Shown piece after piece: positions 8,957 through 16,752 of a DNA stretch of 64,000 bases. Position numbers and translations under genes: made by a program. This stretch comes from Hyphomicrobium denitrificans ATCC 51888. GTDB lineage: Bacteria > Pseudomonadota > Alphaproteobacteria > Rhizobiales > Hyphomicrobiaceae. The DNA lies in the NCBI RefSeq assembly GCF_000143145.1, contig NC_014313.1:2666001-2730000 (forward strand), read 5' to 3'. Below the pieces are notes generated by a model. It searched no databases. It was not told where the DNA came from and was given only the letters and a program-made list of their open reading frames with translations. Position 1 is the first letter of the stretch. Every line of letters starts with the position of its first letter.

Positions 8957-9175
8957 CCGGACCCGGCTGAAACACAGCAAATGCAGCGTACAAAGCGGCG
9001 GCTTACCTGCCGTTGATGCGGGTCCGCGCGCTATAAGGCGTCCCCGGCTTGCGGGTGCTAATCCGGGATTGCTGCGGCAGGGTGCATTCGGTAGCGTCGC
9101 ATCGGTGTCGAATTGCATGCGGCGAAAGCGCGATCAGCGCCGGCCGTTACATTGAAATTTTTCGGGGCAACACAC

Positions 9176-10801
9176 GTGTCGAATCCTTTCGAGCAGAACC
9201 TTGATAAGAATTCCGCCAACTACCAGCCGCTGACGCCGCTCTCATTTCTCGCCCGCACGGCGCTCGCCGCCCCTGAGCACATCGCGATCATTCACGGCAA
9301 GACGCGCGTTTCGTACGCCGAGTTCTATAAGCGCTGCCGTCAGCTCGCGAGCGCGCTTGCGGCGCGCGGCATCGGTCCGGGCGACACCGTTTCCGTGATG
9401 CTTGCGAACACGCCGGCGATGCTCGAAGCCCACTTCGGCGTGGCGATGACGGGCGCCGTGCTCCATACCATCAACACCCGGCTCGACGCGGCGATCGTCG
9501 CCTTTCAGCTCGATCACGCGGATACTAAGCTGCTCATCACCGATCGCGAATTCTCCGCCACGATGAGCGCTGCCCTGGCGCTCGCGAAAGCGAAGCCAAT
9601 CATCATCGATTACGATGACCCGGAATTTCCGCAGACGGGCGAGGCGCTGTCGTCCGACGATTACGAGGCGTTCGTTTCAAGCGGCGATCCCGAATTCGCG
9701 TGGCGCTGGCCGGAAGACGAGTGGGAGGCGATCTCGCTCAATTACACGTCAGGCACGACGGGCAATCCGAAGGGCGTCGTCTATCATCATCGCGGCGCGG
9801 CGCTGATGTGCTACGCGAATACGATTTCGACCGGGATGACGCGGTTCCCCGTGTACCTCTGGACGCTGCCGATGTTTCACTGCAACGGCTGGTGCTTTCC
9901 GTGGTCTGTCACCATGGCGCAGGGTACGCACGTCTGCCTTCGCTGGGTGCGCGCGAAAGCGATGTATGACGCGATCGTCGATCATAAAGTGACGCATCTT
10001 TCCGGCGCGCCGATCGTGATGGCGACGCTGCTCAACACGCCGGCCGAGGAGAAGCGTCCGATTTCACATGTCGTCGCATTCAATCACGCGGCCGCGCCGC
10101 CGCCAGCGGCTGTCATCTCGGCGATGACGGATGCTGGTTTCGAGCTGACGCATCTCTATGGCCTGACCGAAACGTATGGGCCCGCGACGATCAACGAATG
10201 GGACCCGTCGTGGAACGATCTTCCCGCGCCGGACCGAAGCGCGAAACGTATTCGCCAAGGCATTCGCTACGTGGCGCTCGAAGCGCTGACCGTCATGGAC
10301 CCGGAGACGATGACGGAAGTCCCGGCCGACGGCGAGACGCTTGGCGAAGTCATGTTCCGCGGCAACATCGTGATGAAGGGTTACCTCAAGAACCCGAAGG
10401 CAACGGGAGAAGCCTTTGCCGGAGGCTGGTTCCATTCGGGCGACCTCGGCGTTATGCATCCCGACGGTTACATTCAGCTCAAGGACCGGTCGAAAGACAT
10501 CATCATTTCGGGAGGCGAGAATATCTCGTCAATCGAGGTCGAGGAGGTTCTTTACAAGCATCCCGGCGTCGCATTCTGCGCGGTCGTCGCCAAGCCGGAC
10601 GAGAAATGGGGCGAGACGCCGTGCGCGTTCATCGAGCTTCGCCCTGGCGCTTCGGCGACGGAAGAAGAAATCCTCGAATGGTGTCGGCAGGGGCTGGCGC
10701 GCTTCAAGGTTCCGCGTCGCGTGGTCTTCGCCGAAGTACCGAAAACATCGACCGGCAAAATCCAAAAATTCAAACTTCGGGAAATGGCCAAGGACGTGTG
10801 A
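9176..10801 (+). CDS. Acyl-CoA synthetase (AMP-binding enzyme, DmdB-like)
   Basis: Activates a carboxylic acid to its CoA thioester via an acyl-adenylate. About 541 residues from GTG at 9176 (VSNPFEQNLDKN). The start is uncertain because no strong ribosome site is visible, and an ATG at 9113 would add 21 residues. Motifs: P-loop YTSGTTGNPKG near residue 190, FHCNGWCFPW, adenylate-binding GLTETYGPAT, the hinge region SGDLGVMHPDGYIQLKDRSKDIIISGGENISS, and the C-terminal catalytic Lys in KTSTGKIQKF. The FHCNGWCFPW pattern is typical of the group containing 3-methylmercaptopropionyl-CoA ligase and medium-chain ligases. Substrate unknown. Confidence 0.92.
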   Translation: MSNPFEQNLDKNSANYQPLTPLSFLARTALAAPEHIAIIHGKTRVSYAEFYKRCRQLASALAARGIGPGDTVSVMLANTPAMLEAHFGVAMTGAVLHTINTRLDAAIVAFQLDHADTKLLITDREFSATMSAALALAKAKPIIIDYDDPEFPQTGEALSSDDYEAFVSSGDPEFAWRWPEDEWEAISLNYTSGTTGNPKGVVYHHRGAALMCYANTISTGMTRFPVYLWTLPMFHCNGWCFPWSVTMAQGTHVCLRWVRAKAMYDAIVDHKVTHLSGAPIVMATLLNTPAEEKRPISHVVAFNHAAAPPPAAVISAMTDAGFELTHLYGLTETYGPATINEWDPSWNDLPAPDRSAKRIRQGIRYVALEALTVMDPETMTEVPADGETLGEVMFRGNIVMKGYLKNPKATGEAFAGGWFHSGDLGVMHPDGYIQLKDRSKDIIISGGENISSIEVEEVLYKHPGVAFCAVVAKPDEKWGETPCAFIELRPGASATEEEILEWCRQGLARFKVPRRVVFAEVPKTSTGKIQKFKLREMAKDV

Positions 10802-10859
10802 CGTTTGACGCGCGCCGCCGGTCGCGACCGCGAGACTATCGGACGTTGAGAGGCGCTCG

Positions 10860-11132
10860 CTATTTCACGAGCACACGCTTCTGGCATTCGAGCCAATGCG
10901 AGATCACGCTCCGGTCGTGGAACTGGATCGCGCCGCAGTTCTGGCAGACGATCATCAGCACGTTGACTGGCGCCTTCGAATCCGGATCGGCGCGTTGGCA
11001 CGTCAGCGTGTGAACGTCCACATCGCATTGCGAGCGAAAGCGGCCACAAACCGGACAACCGGTAATGTGCTTGCCGAACAGGAAGCGATCGACCTCGGCT
11101 TTTGAGATTGGCTGAGTGCAGGTTTCCGTCAT
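10860..11132 (-). CDS. Small protein with two CPxCG/CxxCG zinc-ribbon knuckles
   Basis: About 90 residues, no family recognised. Two Cys pairs, CPVCG in the first third and CQNCG in the second, are separated by about 36 residues, as in a zinc ribbon. Additional Cys/His residues (CDVDVHTLTC, HWLEC) could bind a second metal. There is no signal peptide or membrane segment, so it is probably cytoplasmic. The ATG at 11130-11132 is my choice; a GTG three codons upstream (11141) is possible. It is divergent from the Zur-box GTPase gene. A perfect 17-bp palindrome sits just upstream of its start, suggesting tight repression. Confidence 0.75.
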   Translation of the reverse strand: MTETCTQPISKAEVDRFLFGKHITGCPVCGRFRSQCDVDVHTLTCQRADPDSKAPVNVLMIVCQNCGAIQFHDRSVISHWLECQKRVLVK

Positions 11133-11152
11133 CAGATTCACCGTGTGACAGG

Positions 11153-11169
11153 CCCTTATTCAATAAGGG
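11153..11169. promoter_or_regulatory. Perfect 17-bp palindrome CCCTTATT-C-AATAAGGG
   Basis: Eight-bp arms around one central base, 20 bp upstream of the zinc-ribbon start. On the minus strand it overlaps a candidate -10 (TTGCCA, 17 bp, TACCCT), which is where a repressor would sit. No T-run follows, so it is more likely an operator than a terminator. Confidence 0.6.
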
Positions 11170-11385
11170 TAAGATGCGCCGGAGTGCGTGGCAAGGCGCG
11201 CGAACCAGCGACACGTAAGAATTGATCACCCCAAAGATTAAAAAGAAATGCTGCAGATCAATTGTGCGCTGCGGATGTTGCGTCGCGAAAATTTCGCGTC
11301 GTGATCGTTCGCTGACGAAGCCCTCGTCCGTCGCTTTCCTTCTCCCGGCTCTCGCAATTCAATTGCCATTTGCGCAGCTGCATTG

Positions 11386-11405
11386 ACGGATATTATAACA
11401 TCCGT
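11386..11405. promoter_or_regulatory. Zur box upstream of the CobW-type GTPase
   Basis: ACGGATATTATAACATCCGT is a 20-bp palindrome with one mismatched pair. Its core (GATGTTATAATATC on the other strand) closely follows the proteobacterial Zur consensus TGTTATAATATAACA. It lies 36 bp upstream of the chosen GTPase start, a position suited to repression under zinc sufficiency. Confidence 0.8.
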
Positions 11406-11441
11406 TATTTGAACCGCTCGATCGGATCGGGAGACATGTGG

Positions 11442-12701
11442 ATGGACGAGAACATCAAGGCGCACTTGCGGGCGGAAGCGGCGAAGAAAGACGAGCGGCT
11501 TCCCGTAACGGTTCTGTCCGGATTTCTCGGCGCCGGAAAAACCACTCTGCTCAATCATGTTTTGAATAACCGCGAGGGCTTGAAGGTTGCGGTTATCGTC
11601 AACGACATGAGCGAGGTGAATATCGATGCCGATCTCATCGCCAAGGGCGGTGCCGATCTCTCGCGCACCGATGAGGCTCTGGTCGAAATGTCGAACGGCT
11701 GCATCTGCTGCACGTTGCGCGACGATCTGCTGAAGGAAGTTCATCGCCTCGCTGCGGAGCGCCGCTTCGACTACCTGCTGATCGAGTCGACCGGCATCGC
11801 CGAGCCTCTTCCCGTTGCCGCGACATTCGAGTTCCGCGATGAGGCGGGCAAGAGCTTGTCCGACGTCGCGCGTCTCGACACCATGGTCACGGTGGTCGAC
11901 GCGGCGCATCTGCTCAAGGACTATTCATCCGTCGATTTCCTGAGAGACCGCGGCGATGTCGCGGGCGACGACGACGAGCGTTCGCTTGTCGGATTGCTTG
12001 TCGAGCAGATCGAATTTGCCGATGTCGTCGTCATCAACAAGGTCGACATCGCGACCCGAAGCCAGGTTGCAGCAGCGCGCGCCATCGTTCGCGCGCTTAA
12101 TGCCGACGCGCGCATCATCGAGACAAGCCATGCGCACGTTTCCCCGCGAGATATCCTCGATACGGGGCTCTTTGATTTCGACGATGCGCATCGTCATCCG
12201 ACATGGTTCAAGGAATTGAATGGGTTCGCGGAGCATTCGCCCGAGACGGACGAATATGGGATTTCGAGCTTCGTCTATCGGGCGCGCGGGCCGTTCGAGC
12301 CGGAAAAGCTGCATGCGTTTTTCAATACGTCCTGGCCCGGCGTCATTCGCGCGAAAGGATTTTTCTGGCTGGCGACGCGGCCGCAGTGGGTGGGCGAAGT
12401 CAGCCAGGCGGGCGCGCTCGTGCGGCACGAGGCGATCGGTTACTGGTGGGCGGCTGTGCCGAAGACGAACTGGCCGGATGACGAGCGCCTTATCGATCGC
12501 ATCAACAAAGGTTGGCACACAACGTGGGGCGATCGACGCCAGGAGATCGTGTTCATCGGCTCGCGCGACATGGATAAGGCTTCCATTATCGAGCAGCTTG
12601 ATGCCTGCTTGCTTCATACAGTTCCCAATACCGCCATCGATACAACGGCGTGGCGCGATCTTCCGGATCCGTTTCCGAATTGGCGGCGCGATGCGGCCTG
12701 A
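11442..12701 (+). CDS. CobW/COG0523-family GTPase, zinc-starvation metallochaperone type (ZTPase)
   Basis: About 419 residues. G3E GTPase features: Walker [10 protein letters not shown] (residues 27-35), metal-binding CICC at residues 87-90 ([12 protein letters not shown]), then [10 protein letters not shown] and NKVD. A CobW C-terminal domain follows ([27 protein letters not shown]). COG0523 members insert or deliver metal, and those under Zur control act in zinc starvation. I start at the ATG at 11442 because GGGAG lies 7-8 nt upstream; the ATG at 11436 is too close to it. The Zur box at 11386-11405 supports the zinc assignment over cobalamin or nitrile hydratase roles. Confidence 0.9.
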   Translation: MDENIKAHLRAEAAKKDERLPVTVLSGFLGAGKTTLLNHVLNNREGLKVAVIVNDMSEVNIDADLIAKGGADLSRTDEALVEMSNGCICCTLRDDLLKEVHRLAAERRFDYLLIESTGIAEPLPVAATFEFRDEAGKSLSDVARLDTMVTVVDAAHLLKDYSSVDFLRDRGDVAGDDDERSLVGLLVEQIEFADVVVINKVDIATRSQVAAARAIVRALNADARIIETSHAHVSPRDILDTGLFDFDDAHRHPTWFKELNGFAEHSPETDEYGISSFVYRARGPFEPEKLHAFFNTSWPGVIRAKGFFWLATRPQWVGEVSQAGALVRHEAIGYWWAAVPKTNWPDDERLIDRINKGWHTTWGDRRQEIVFIGSRDMDKASIIEQLDACLLHTVPNTAIDTTAWRDLPDPFPNWRRDAA

Positions 12702-12793
12702 TCGCGTGGCGCGGGCTCTGCCCGATAATTAGTCAATAGCTTCACCTTGCCGTTGCAGAAAGTGCGTAGCAAATTGCTGCGCCGCTTGGCCAA

Positions 12794-12818
12794 ATGCGCA
12801 ATTGTAACGATTGCGCAT
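12794..12818. promoter_or_regulatory. Inverted repeat ATGCGCAAT-N7-ATTGCGCAT
   Basis: Perfect 9-bp arms 83 bp upstream of the catalase-like gene. No T-run follows. Best read as an operator for that gene; the regulator is unknown. Confidence 0.5.
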
Positions 12819-12901
12819 GCGAAATCGAAAGCGCAAGGGCAGGACAATTCGGCGGCCTGTCTATCTGCAATCATCACCACAGCAACGTGAAGGATCGCAC
12901 C

Positions 12902-13882
12902 ATGATCTTCAAACGGCTCGTTCCTGCCGCGATGTTCGTCGCGGCTTTCTCTCTTCCGGCTGCAGTCCCGGCGCATGCGGAAGCGGACGCGGAAAGTCTG
13001 GTCAACGCGCTTAACGCGGTCTTCGGTGCGCATGATGGCGTTCGCGCGGCCCACACGCATGGCTTCTGCGTCAAAGGCAACTTTACGCCGACAGCCGAGG
13101 CGGCGAGCTTGTCGAAAGCACCGCATTTCAATTCCAAGACACCGGTCAATCTGATCGGCCGCTTTTCGATGGGCGGCGGAAATCCTGCCGCGCCGGATTT
13201 CCAGAAGGACAATGTCCGCGGCATCGCGCTGCATTTCGACATCGGAAACGGCAATACGACAGATCTACTGATGATTTCGGCTCCGGTTTTCGTCGCCAAA
13301 GATCCGGATCAATTCCTGTCGTTGCTCACAGCCGTCGCAACAAAGGACAAGGAGAAGATCGGCGCATTCTTCCAGGCCAATCCGAATTCGACGCGGCAAG
13401 CGCAGTGGCTCAATGCGCGCCCCGTTCCCGCGAGCTTCGCGACGGTCAACTATTGGGGCATCCACGCCTTCACGTTCACGAATGCCGAAGGCAAGACGCA
13501 GGTCATCAAATACAAAGCGCTGCCGGTTGCCGGCGAAGTCGGCCTGACCGACGAGGAAGCCAAAGCGAAGGACCCGGATTTCTATCGCCCCGAACTTGCC
13601 GAGCGGCTGGCGAAGGGGCCGGTCCAGTTCACGCTTACAGCAATTCTCGGAGAGCCCGGCGATCCCGTCGACAATCCGACGGAGCTATGGCCGGAAGACC
13701 AACGCAAGTCGGTAACGCTCGGCACGATTTCGATCACGGGCACCGAGGACGACAAGACGTGCGATGCGGGCATTTTCGATCCGACGCTTGTGGTCGATGG
13801 CATCGAAGGCCCGGCGAACGATACGATCTTTCCGATGCGCTCGGCCGCGTATGCCGTCTCATTCGGACGGCGAGCGAAGTAG
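12902..13882 (+). CDS. Exported catalase-family haem peroxidase (SrpA-like)
   Basis: 326 residues, starting at ATG 12902 with GAAGGA upstream. Signal peptide MIFKRLVPAAMFVAAFSLPAAVPAHA with AHA cleavage, so the protein is periplasmic. It keeps catalase-core features on a shortened scaffold: distal R48-x-x-H51 (VRAAHTHG), VKGNFTP, NYWGIHAF, and a C-terminal R313-x-x-x-Y317 (MRSAAY) matching the proximal haem ligand. This fits the minimal-catalase or peroxidase group rather than full catalases, which exceed 480 residues. It follows the Zur-box GTPase by 200 bp but has its own likely operator (12794-12818). Confidence 0.88.
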   Translation: MIFKRLVPAAMFVAAFSLPAAVPAHAEADAESLVNALNAVFGAHDGVRAAHTHGFCVKGNFTPTAEAASLSKAPHFNSKTPVNLIGRFSMGGGNPAAPDFQKDNVRGIALHFDIGNGNTTDLLMISAPVFVAKDPDQFLSLLTAVATKDKEKIGAFFQANPNSTRQAQWLNARPVPASFATVNYWGIHAFTFTNAEGKTQVIKYKALPVAGEVGLTDEEAKAKDPDFYRPELAERLAKGPVQFTLTAILGEPGDPVDNPTELWPEDQRKSVTLGTISITGTEDDKTCDAGIFDPTLVVDGIEGPANDTIFPMRSAAYAVSFGRRAK

Positions 13883-13949
13883 CTCGAGCGACTCCTATTG
13901 GATGACATCCTCGGCAACGCGACCGAGGGTGTCATCCGAAAGCGCTCGG

Positions 13950-14456
13950 CTACGATTTTCGGCGGTCCGACGGCCCTGCGATGTGCGCGAGCTGTTCGCC
14001 GAGCTGGTCGAAACATTCCTTCCAGCCGCCGGCCATTCCATCGCGCGAGGCGATGGAATCGAAGCCTTCCTGGCGAAACGTCATCTTCGTGTTTTTGCCT
14101 TCGTCCTCGAGCACGATGGTGATCAGCGTTTCGTGTCCAGGCTTGCCCTTTTCGTCGAGCCATGCGTGCGTCAGCACGATGCGGCTGCCTTCGACGATCT
14201 CAACGTAGTGGCCCTGCACGCGGAAGTCGGCGCCGCCCAGCGAGAGCATGCGGGCATACCAGCTGCCGCCTTCCCGGAAATCGGTTCGAGCCGCCGGTAT
14301 CGCGTAACCCCTCGGCGCCGACCATTTCGCGAGATGATCCGGCGTCGACCACATGCGATAAACGAGCATGCGCGGTGCGTTATAGACGCGCTCGATTTCG
14401 ACCGACAGCGCCGACCGTTGTTCATCACGCTGATCACTTGCTTTTAGTTGGACCAC
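13950..14456 (-). CDS. SRPBCC/AHSA1-domain protein paired with ArsR regulator
   Basis: About 168 residues. The helix-grip fold is visible from VERVYNAPRMLVYRMWSTPDHLAKW through REGGSWYARM to the closing helix GMAGGWKECFDQLGEQLA. I place the start at the GTG at 14454-14456, with GGAG 8 nt upstream, giving a 23-bp overlap with the ArsR stop and implying translational coupling. ArsR-SRPBCC pairs are common in bacteria. The SRPBCC partner is thought to bind a hydrophobic ligand, and the ligand here is unknown. Confidence 0.87.
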   Translation of the reverse strand: MVQLKASDQRDEQRSALSVEIERVYNAPRMLVYRMWSTPDHLAKWSAPRGYAIPAARTDFREGGSWYARMLSLGGADFRVQGHYVEIVEGSRIVLTHAWLDEKGKPGHETLITIVLEDEGKNTKMTFRQEGFDSIASRDGMAGGWKECFDQLGEQLAHIAGPSDRRKS

Positions 14457-14790
14457 GCTTTTTCTCCGTTGCCTGCGGCTCGCGCGAACCCGCATCGAGC
14501 CGCTCGAATTCTTGCTCCCAGAATTTCCGGTATTGTCCCATCCACTCGTTGGCATCCTTCAGCGCGGACGCTTCGAGACGGCATGGCCGCCATTGCGCCG
14601 AGCGCCCGCGCGCGATGAGACCCGCGCGTTCGAGAACTTTCAGATGCTTCGAGATGGCGGGGAGGCTCATGTCGAAAGGTTCGGCCAATTCCGATACCGA
14701 CGTTTCGCCGTGGGTCAGTCGCGCAAGGATTGCGCGCCGGGTCGGGTCCGCGAGAGCGGAGAACGTTTCGCTGAGGCGATCGGAGGCCAT
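14434..14790 (-). CDS. ArsR-family winged-helix regulator
   Basis: 118 residues. Family signature FSALADPTRRAILARL followed by the recognition region FDMSLPAISKHLKVLERAGLI. There is no Cys pair of the arsenic-sensing type, so it is not a metalloid sensor. It belongs to the group that partners an SRPBCC protein, whose gene overlaps its 3' end. It probably represses its own operon through the AT-rich promoter just upstream. Confidence 0.92.
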   Translation of the reverse strand: MASDRLSETFSALADPTRRAILARLTHGETSVSELAEPFDMSLPAISKHLKVLERAGLIARGRSAQWRPCRLEASALKDANEWMGQYRKFWEQEFERLDAGSREPQATEKKRGPTKSK

Positions 14791-14812
14791 CTTACTTATC
14801 CATTAAGTTAAA

Positions 14813-14826
14813 TAACTATATAGCTA
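14813..14826. promoter_or_regulatory. AT-rich near-palindrome, candidate ArsR operator
   Basis: TAACTATATAGCTA has a perfect CTATATAG core and sits 23 bp upstream of the ArsR start in a TTA-rich stretch (14797-14830). Placement suits autoregulation; no biochemical evidence. Confidence 0.4.
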
Positions 14827-14953
14827 AATAAGGACGCGTGACCCTGCCGTCAAAGGTTCAAAACGAAAAGCACCGATCCGGACTGGCAATATCGGAAGCG
14901 AAACTTCAAAGCCAAGTGCTCGCACGACAAAACACGCGGGAAATCGTGCCGGT

Positions 14954-15007
14954 AAAAATGCAAAAGCCCCGCTCGGCGGGCGCACAAGCGCTCCGCGGGC
15001 AGGGCTT
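14954..15007 (-). terminator. Rho-independent terminator after the minus-strand YdcH-like gene
   Basis: On the minus strand AAGCCC...GGGGCTTTTGCATTTTT forms a stem of about nine pairs with an irregular apex, followed by T-runs, 32 bp past the stop at 15039. The rest of the 14791-15038 gap holds nothing else I can support. Confidence 0.75.
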
Positions 15008-15038
15008 CATATATGAATTGTCTGGGTTTCTCGGTTGG

Positions 15039-15215
15039 CTAGTGTCGCGTTTCGCGTCTCAGCCGTTCGATCTCGTCTTTTAGTCTCAACTTCTCTTGTT
15101 TCAGTCGGCGGATCTCGATGTCGTCCGAACCTGGACCCGCGACCACCTGATCGATCCGCTCTTCAAGGACCCGGTGCTTTTCCGCGAGTTCTGCAAGATG
15201 AGCCGTAATCGCCAT
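15039..15215 (-). CDS. DUF465 (YdcH-like) small coiled-coil protein
   Basis: 58 residues: starts MAITAHLAELAEKHRVLEERI and contains KLRLKDEIERLRR. This is the DUF465/YdcH pattern of two helices with a KxxKLxLKDEI core. GGAGG lies 6 nt upstream of the ATG at 15213-15215; an adjacent ATG at 15218 is also possible. The function of the family is unknown. It is divergent from a second family member at 15468. Confidence 0.85.
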   Translation of the reverse strand: MAITAHLAELAEKHRVLEERIDQVVAGPGSDDIEIRRLKQEKLRLKDEIERLRRETRH

Positions 15216-15467
15216 CATTTGCCTCCAAAAGAGATTGCAGATGTAAGAATCCTGCCACACGTTTCGAAGGTTGTCCAACGCCTCGGAGCATTGATTTGGA
15301 AGATTTGAACTCCATTGCATAGCAATCGTCCGTGTGCGCGTTAGAGATTTGTGAAATAGTTTCACGCGATTAGAGTCATCCTTGAGGCATCTCGCGTTTG
15401 CCAGTTGCCAGATCAAAAGCAATCGCCCAAAACGCTTCGAGCGACTGGGCGGGGTAGGGCATTTGCG

Positions 15468-15674
15468 ATGGAGCGGCGCGACGAACGCGAGCTCAGGGAA
15501 GAGTTGGTGAACTTGCGGGCCGAGCACAGAAAGCTCGACTGCGAGATCGTGTCACTTGAAGACAACCCTCTGGCCGACCAACTTCTTGTCAAACGGCTGA
15601 AGAAAAAGAAGCTCGTCTTGAAGGATCGCATTACACAGATCGAAGACAAGCTGCTTCCCGACATCATTGCCTAA
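15468..15674 (+). CDS. DUF465 (YdcH-like) small coiled-coil protein
   Basis: 68 residues with the same layout as its divergent neighbour: LREELVNLRAEHRKLDCEI, a short turn, then LLVKRLKKKKLVLKDRITQIEDKL. Start at the ATG at 15468 (MERRDER); an upstream TTG at 15405 would add 21 residues. The ribosome site is weak. Function unknown. The gap between the two genes (15216-15467) should hold both promoters. Confidence 0.8.
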   Translation: MERRDERELREELVNLRAEHRKLDCEIVSLEDNPLADQLLVKRLKKKKLVLKDRITQIEDKLLPDIIA

Positions 15675-15730
15675 GCGGCCGGATCGTCAGGCTGGCGAGG
15701 CAGTTTCGAGGCCTTGCGCGTTAGTTCTTC

Positions 15731-16750
15731 ATGAGTTCGACATTTCCTCCGGTTGATAGCTGGCTCTATCCGAGCGAGGCCGGTCTCTTTTGCGAGCCCG
15801 GAGGTTTTTATATCGACCCGCACCGGTCGGTGGATCGCGCGATCATCACGCACGGTCACAGCGACCATGCGCGCTCCGGCCACGGCGCAGTGCTCGCGAC
15901 GCACGAAACGATCGAAATCATGAAAGTGCGCTATGGCGAAAATTGCGCCGGCGCATTCCAGCCGCTCAAGCTCGGTGAGATGATCACGATCAATGGCGTC
16001 GGCGTGCGTCTTGCGCCGGCGGGGCACATTCTGGGATCCGCGCAGGTCGTCCTCGAGTGGGCCGGAAAGCGCGCGGTCATCTCGGGCGACTACAAACGCG
16101 CGACCGATCCGACGTGCACCCCCTTTGAGCTCGTGCCGTGCGATGTCTTCGTGACCGAGGCGACGTTCGCGCTACCCGTGTTCCGCCACGAGAAAGCTGC
16201 GCACGAGGTCGAAAAGCTCTTAGGCTCGATGGCGGCGGAGCCGGATCGCCCGCATCTCATCGGCGCGTACAATCTCGGCAAATGCCAGCGCATGATCCGC
16301 GTCATCCGTGACGCCGGATATTCCGAGCCGATCTATCTGCACGGCGCCGTCATCGCGTTGACCGAGCTGTACAAGCGACTAGGTGTCGATCTCGGAGACG
16401 TGCGGCCCGCCACGACGGAAGATGCGAAATCGCTCAGCGGCGGCATCGTGATGTGTCCGCCGTCGGCGCTCGGCGATCGCTGGTCGCGGCGTTTCGGCGA
16501 TCCGGTCAACGCGTTTGCGAGCGGCTGGATGCGCGTTCGCGGGCGAGCGCGCCAGCACGGCGTCGAGCTGCCTCTCGTCGTTTCCGATCACGTCGATTGG
16601 CCGGAGCTGATCGCGACTGTGACGGACGTCGGCGCGGAAGAAATCTGGGTGACGCACGGCCGCGAAGATGCGCTCGTCCACTATCTCGCGACGCGAGGCA
16701 TCAAGGCCCGCGCGCTGGCGCTGGTCGGGCGCGAGGAGGAGGCCGAATAG
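15731..16750 (+). CDS. Ligase-associated exonuclease, metallo-beta-lactamase/beta-CASP fold
   Basis: 339 residues. Metal-binding motif ITHGHSDHAR near residues 38-47, then AGHILGSAQV, SGDYKRATDPTC, and late VVSDHVDWPEL and VTHGRED motifs. This matches the COG1236-like exonuclease that travels with an ATP-dependent DNA ligase (ligase-associated DNA damage response set). The gene stops 2 bp before the ligase ATG, so the two are an operon. It probably trims DNA ends in repair; this is inferred from the family. Confidence 0.92.
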   Translation: MSSTFPPVDSWLYPSEAGLFCEPGGFYIDPHRSVDRAIITHGHSDHARSGHGAVLATHETIEIMKVRYGENCAGAFQPLKLGEMITINGVGVRLAPAGHILGSAQVVLEWAGKRAVISGDYKRATDPTCTPFELVPCDVFVTEATFALPVFRHEKAAHEVEKLLGSMAAEPDRPHLIGAYNLGKCQRMIRVIRDAGYSEPIYLHGAVIALTELYKRLGVDLGDVRPATTEDAKSLSGGIVMCPPSALGDRWSRRFGDPVNAFASGWMRVRGRARQHGVELPLVVSDHVDWPELIATVTDVGAEEIWVTHGREDALVHYLATRGIKARALALVGREEEAE

Positions 16751-16752
16751 CC

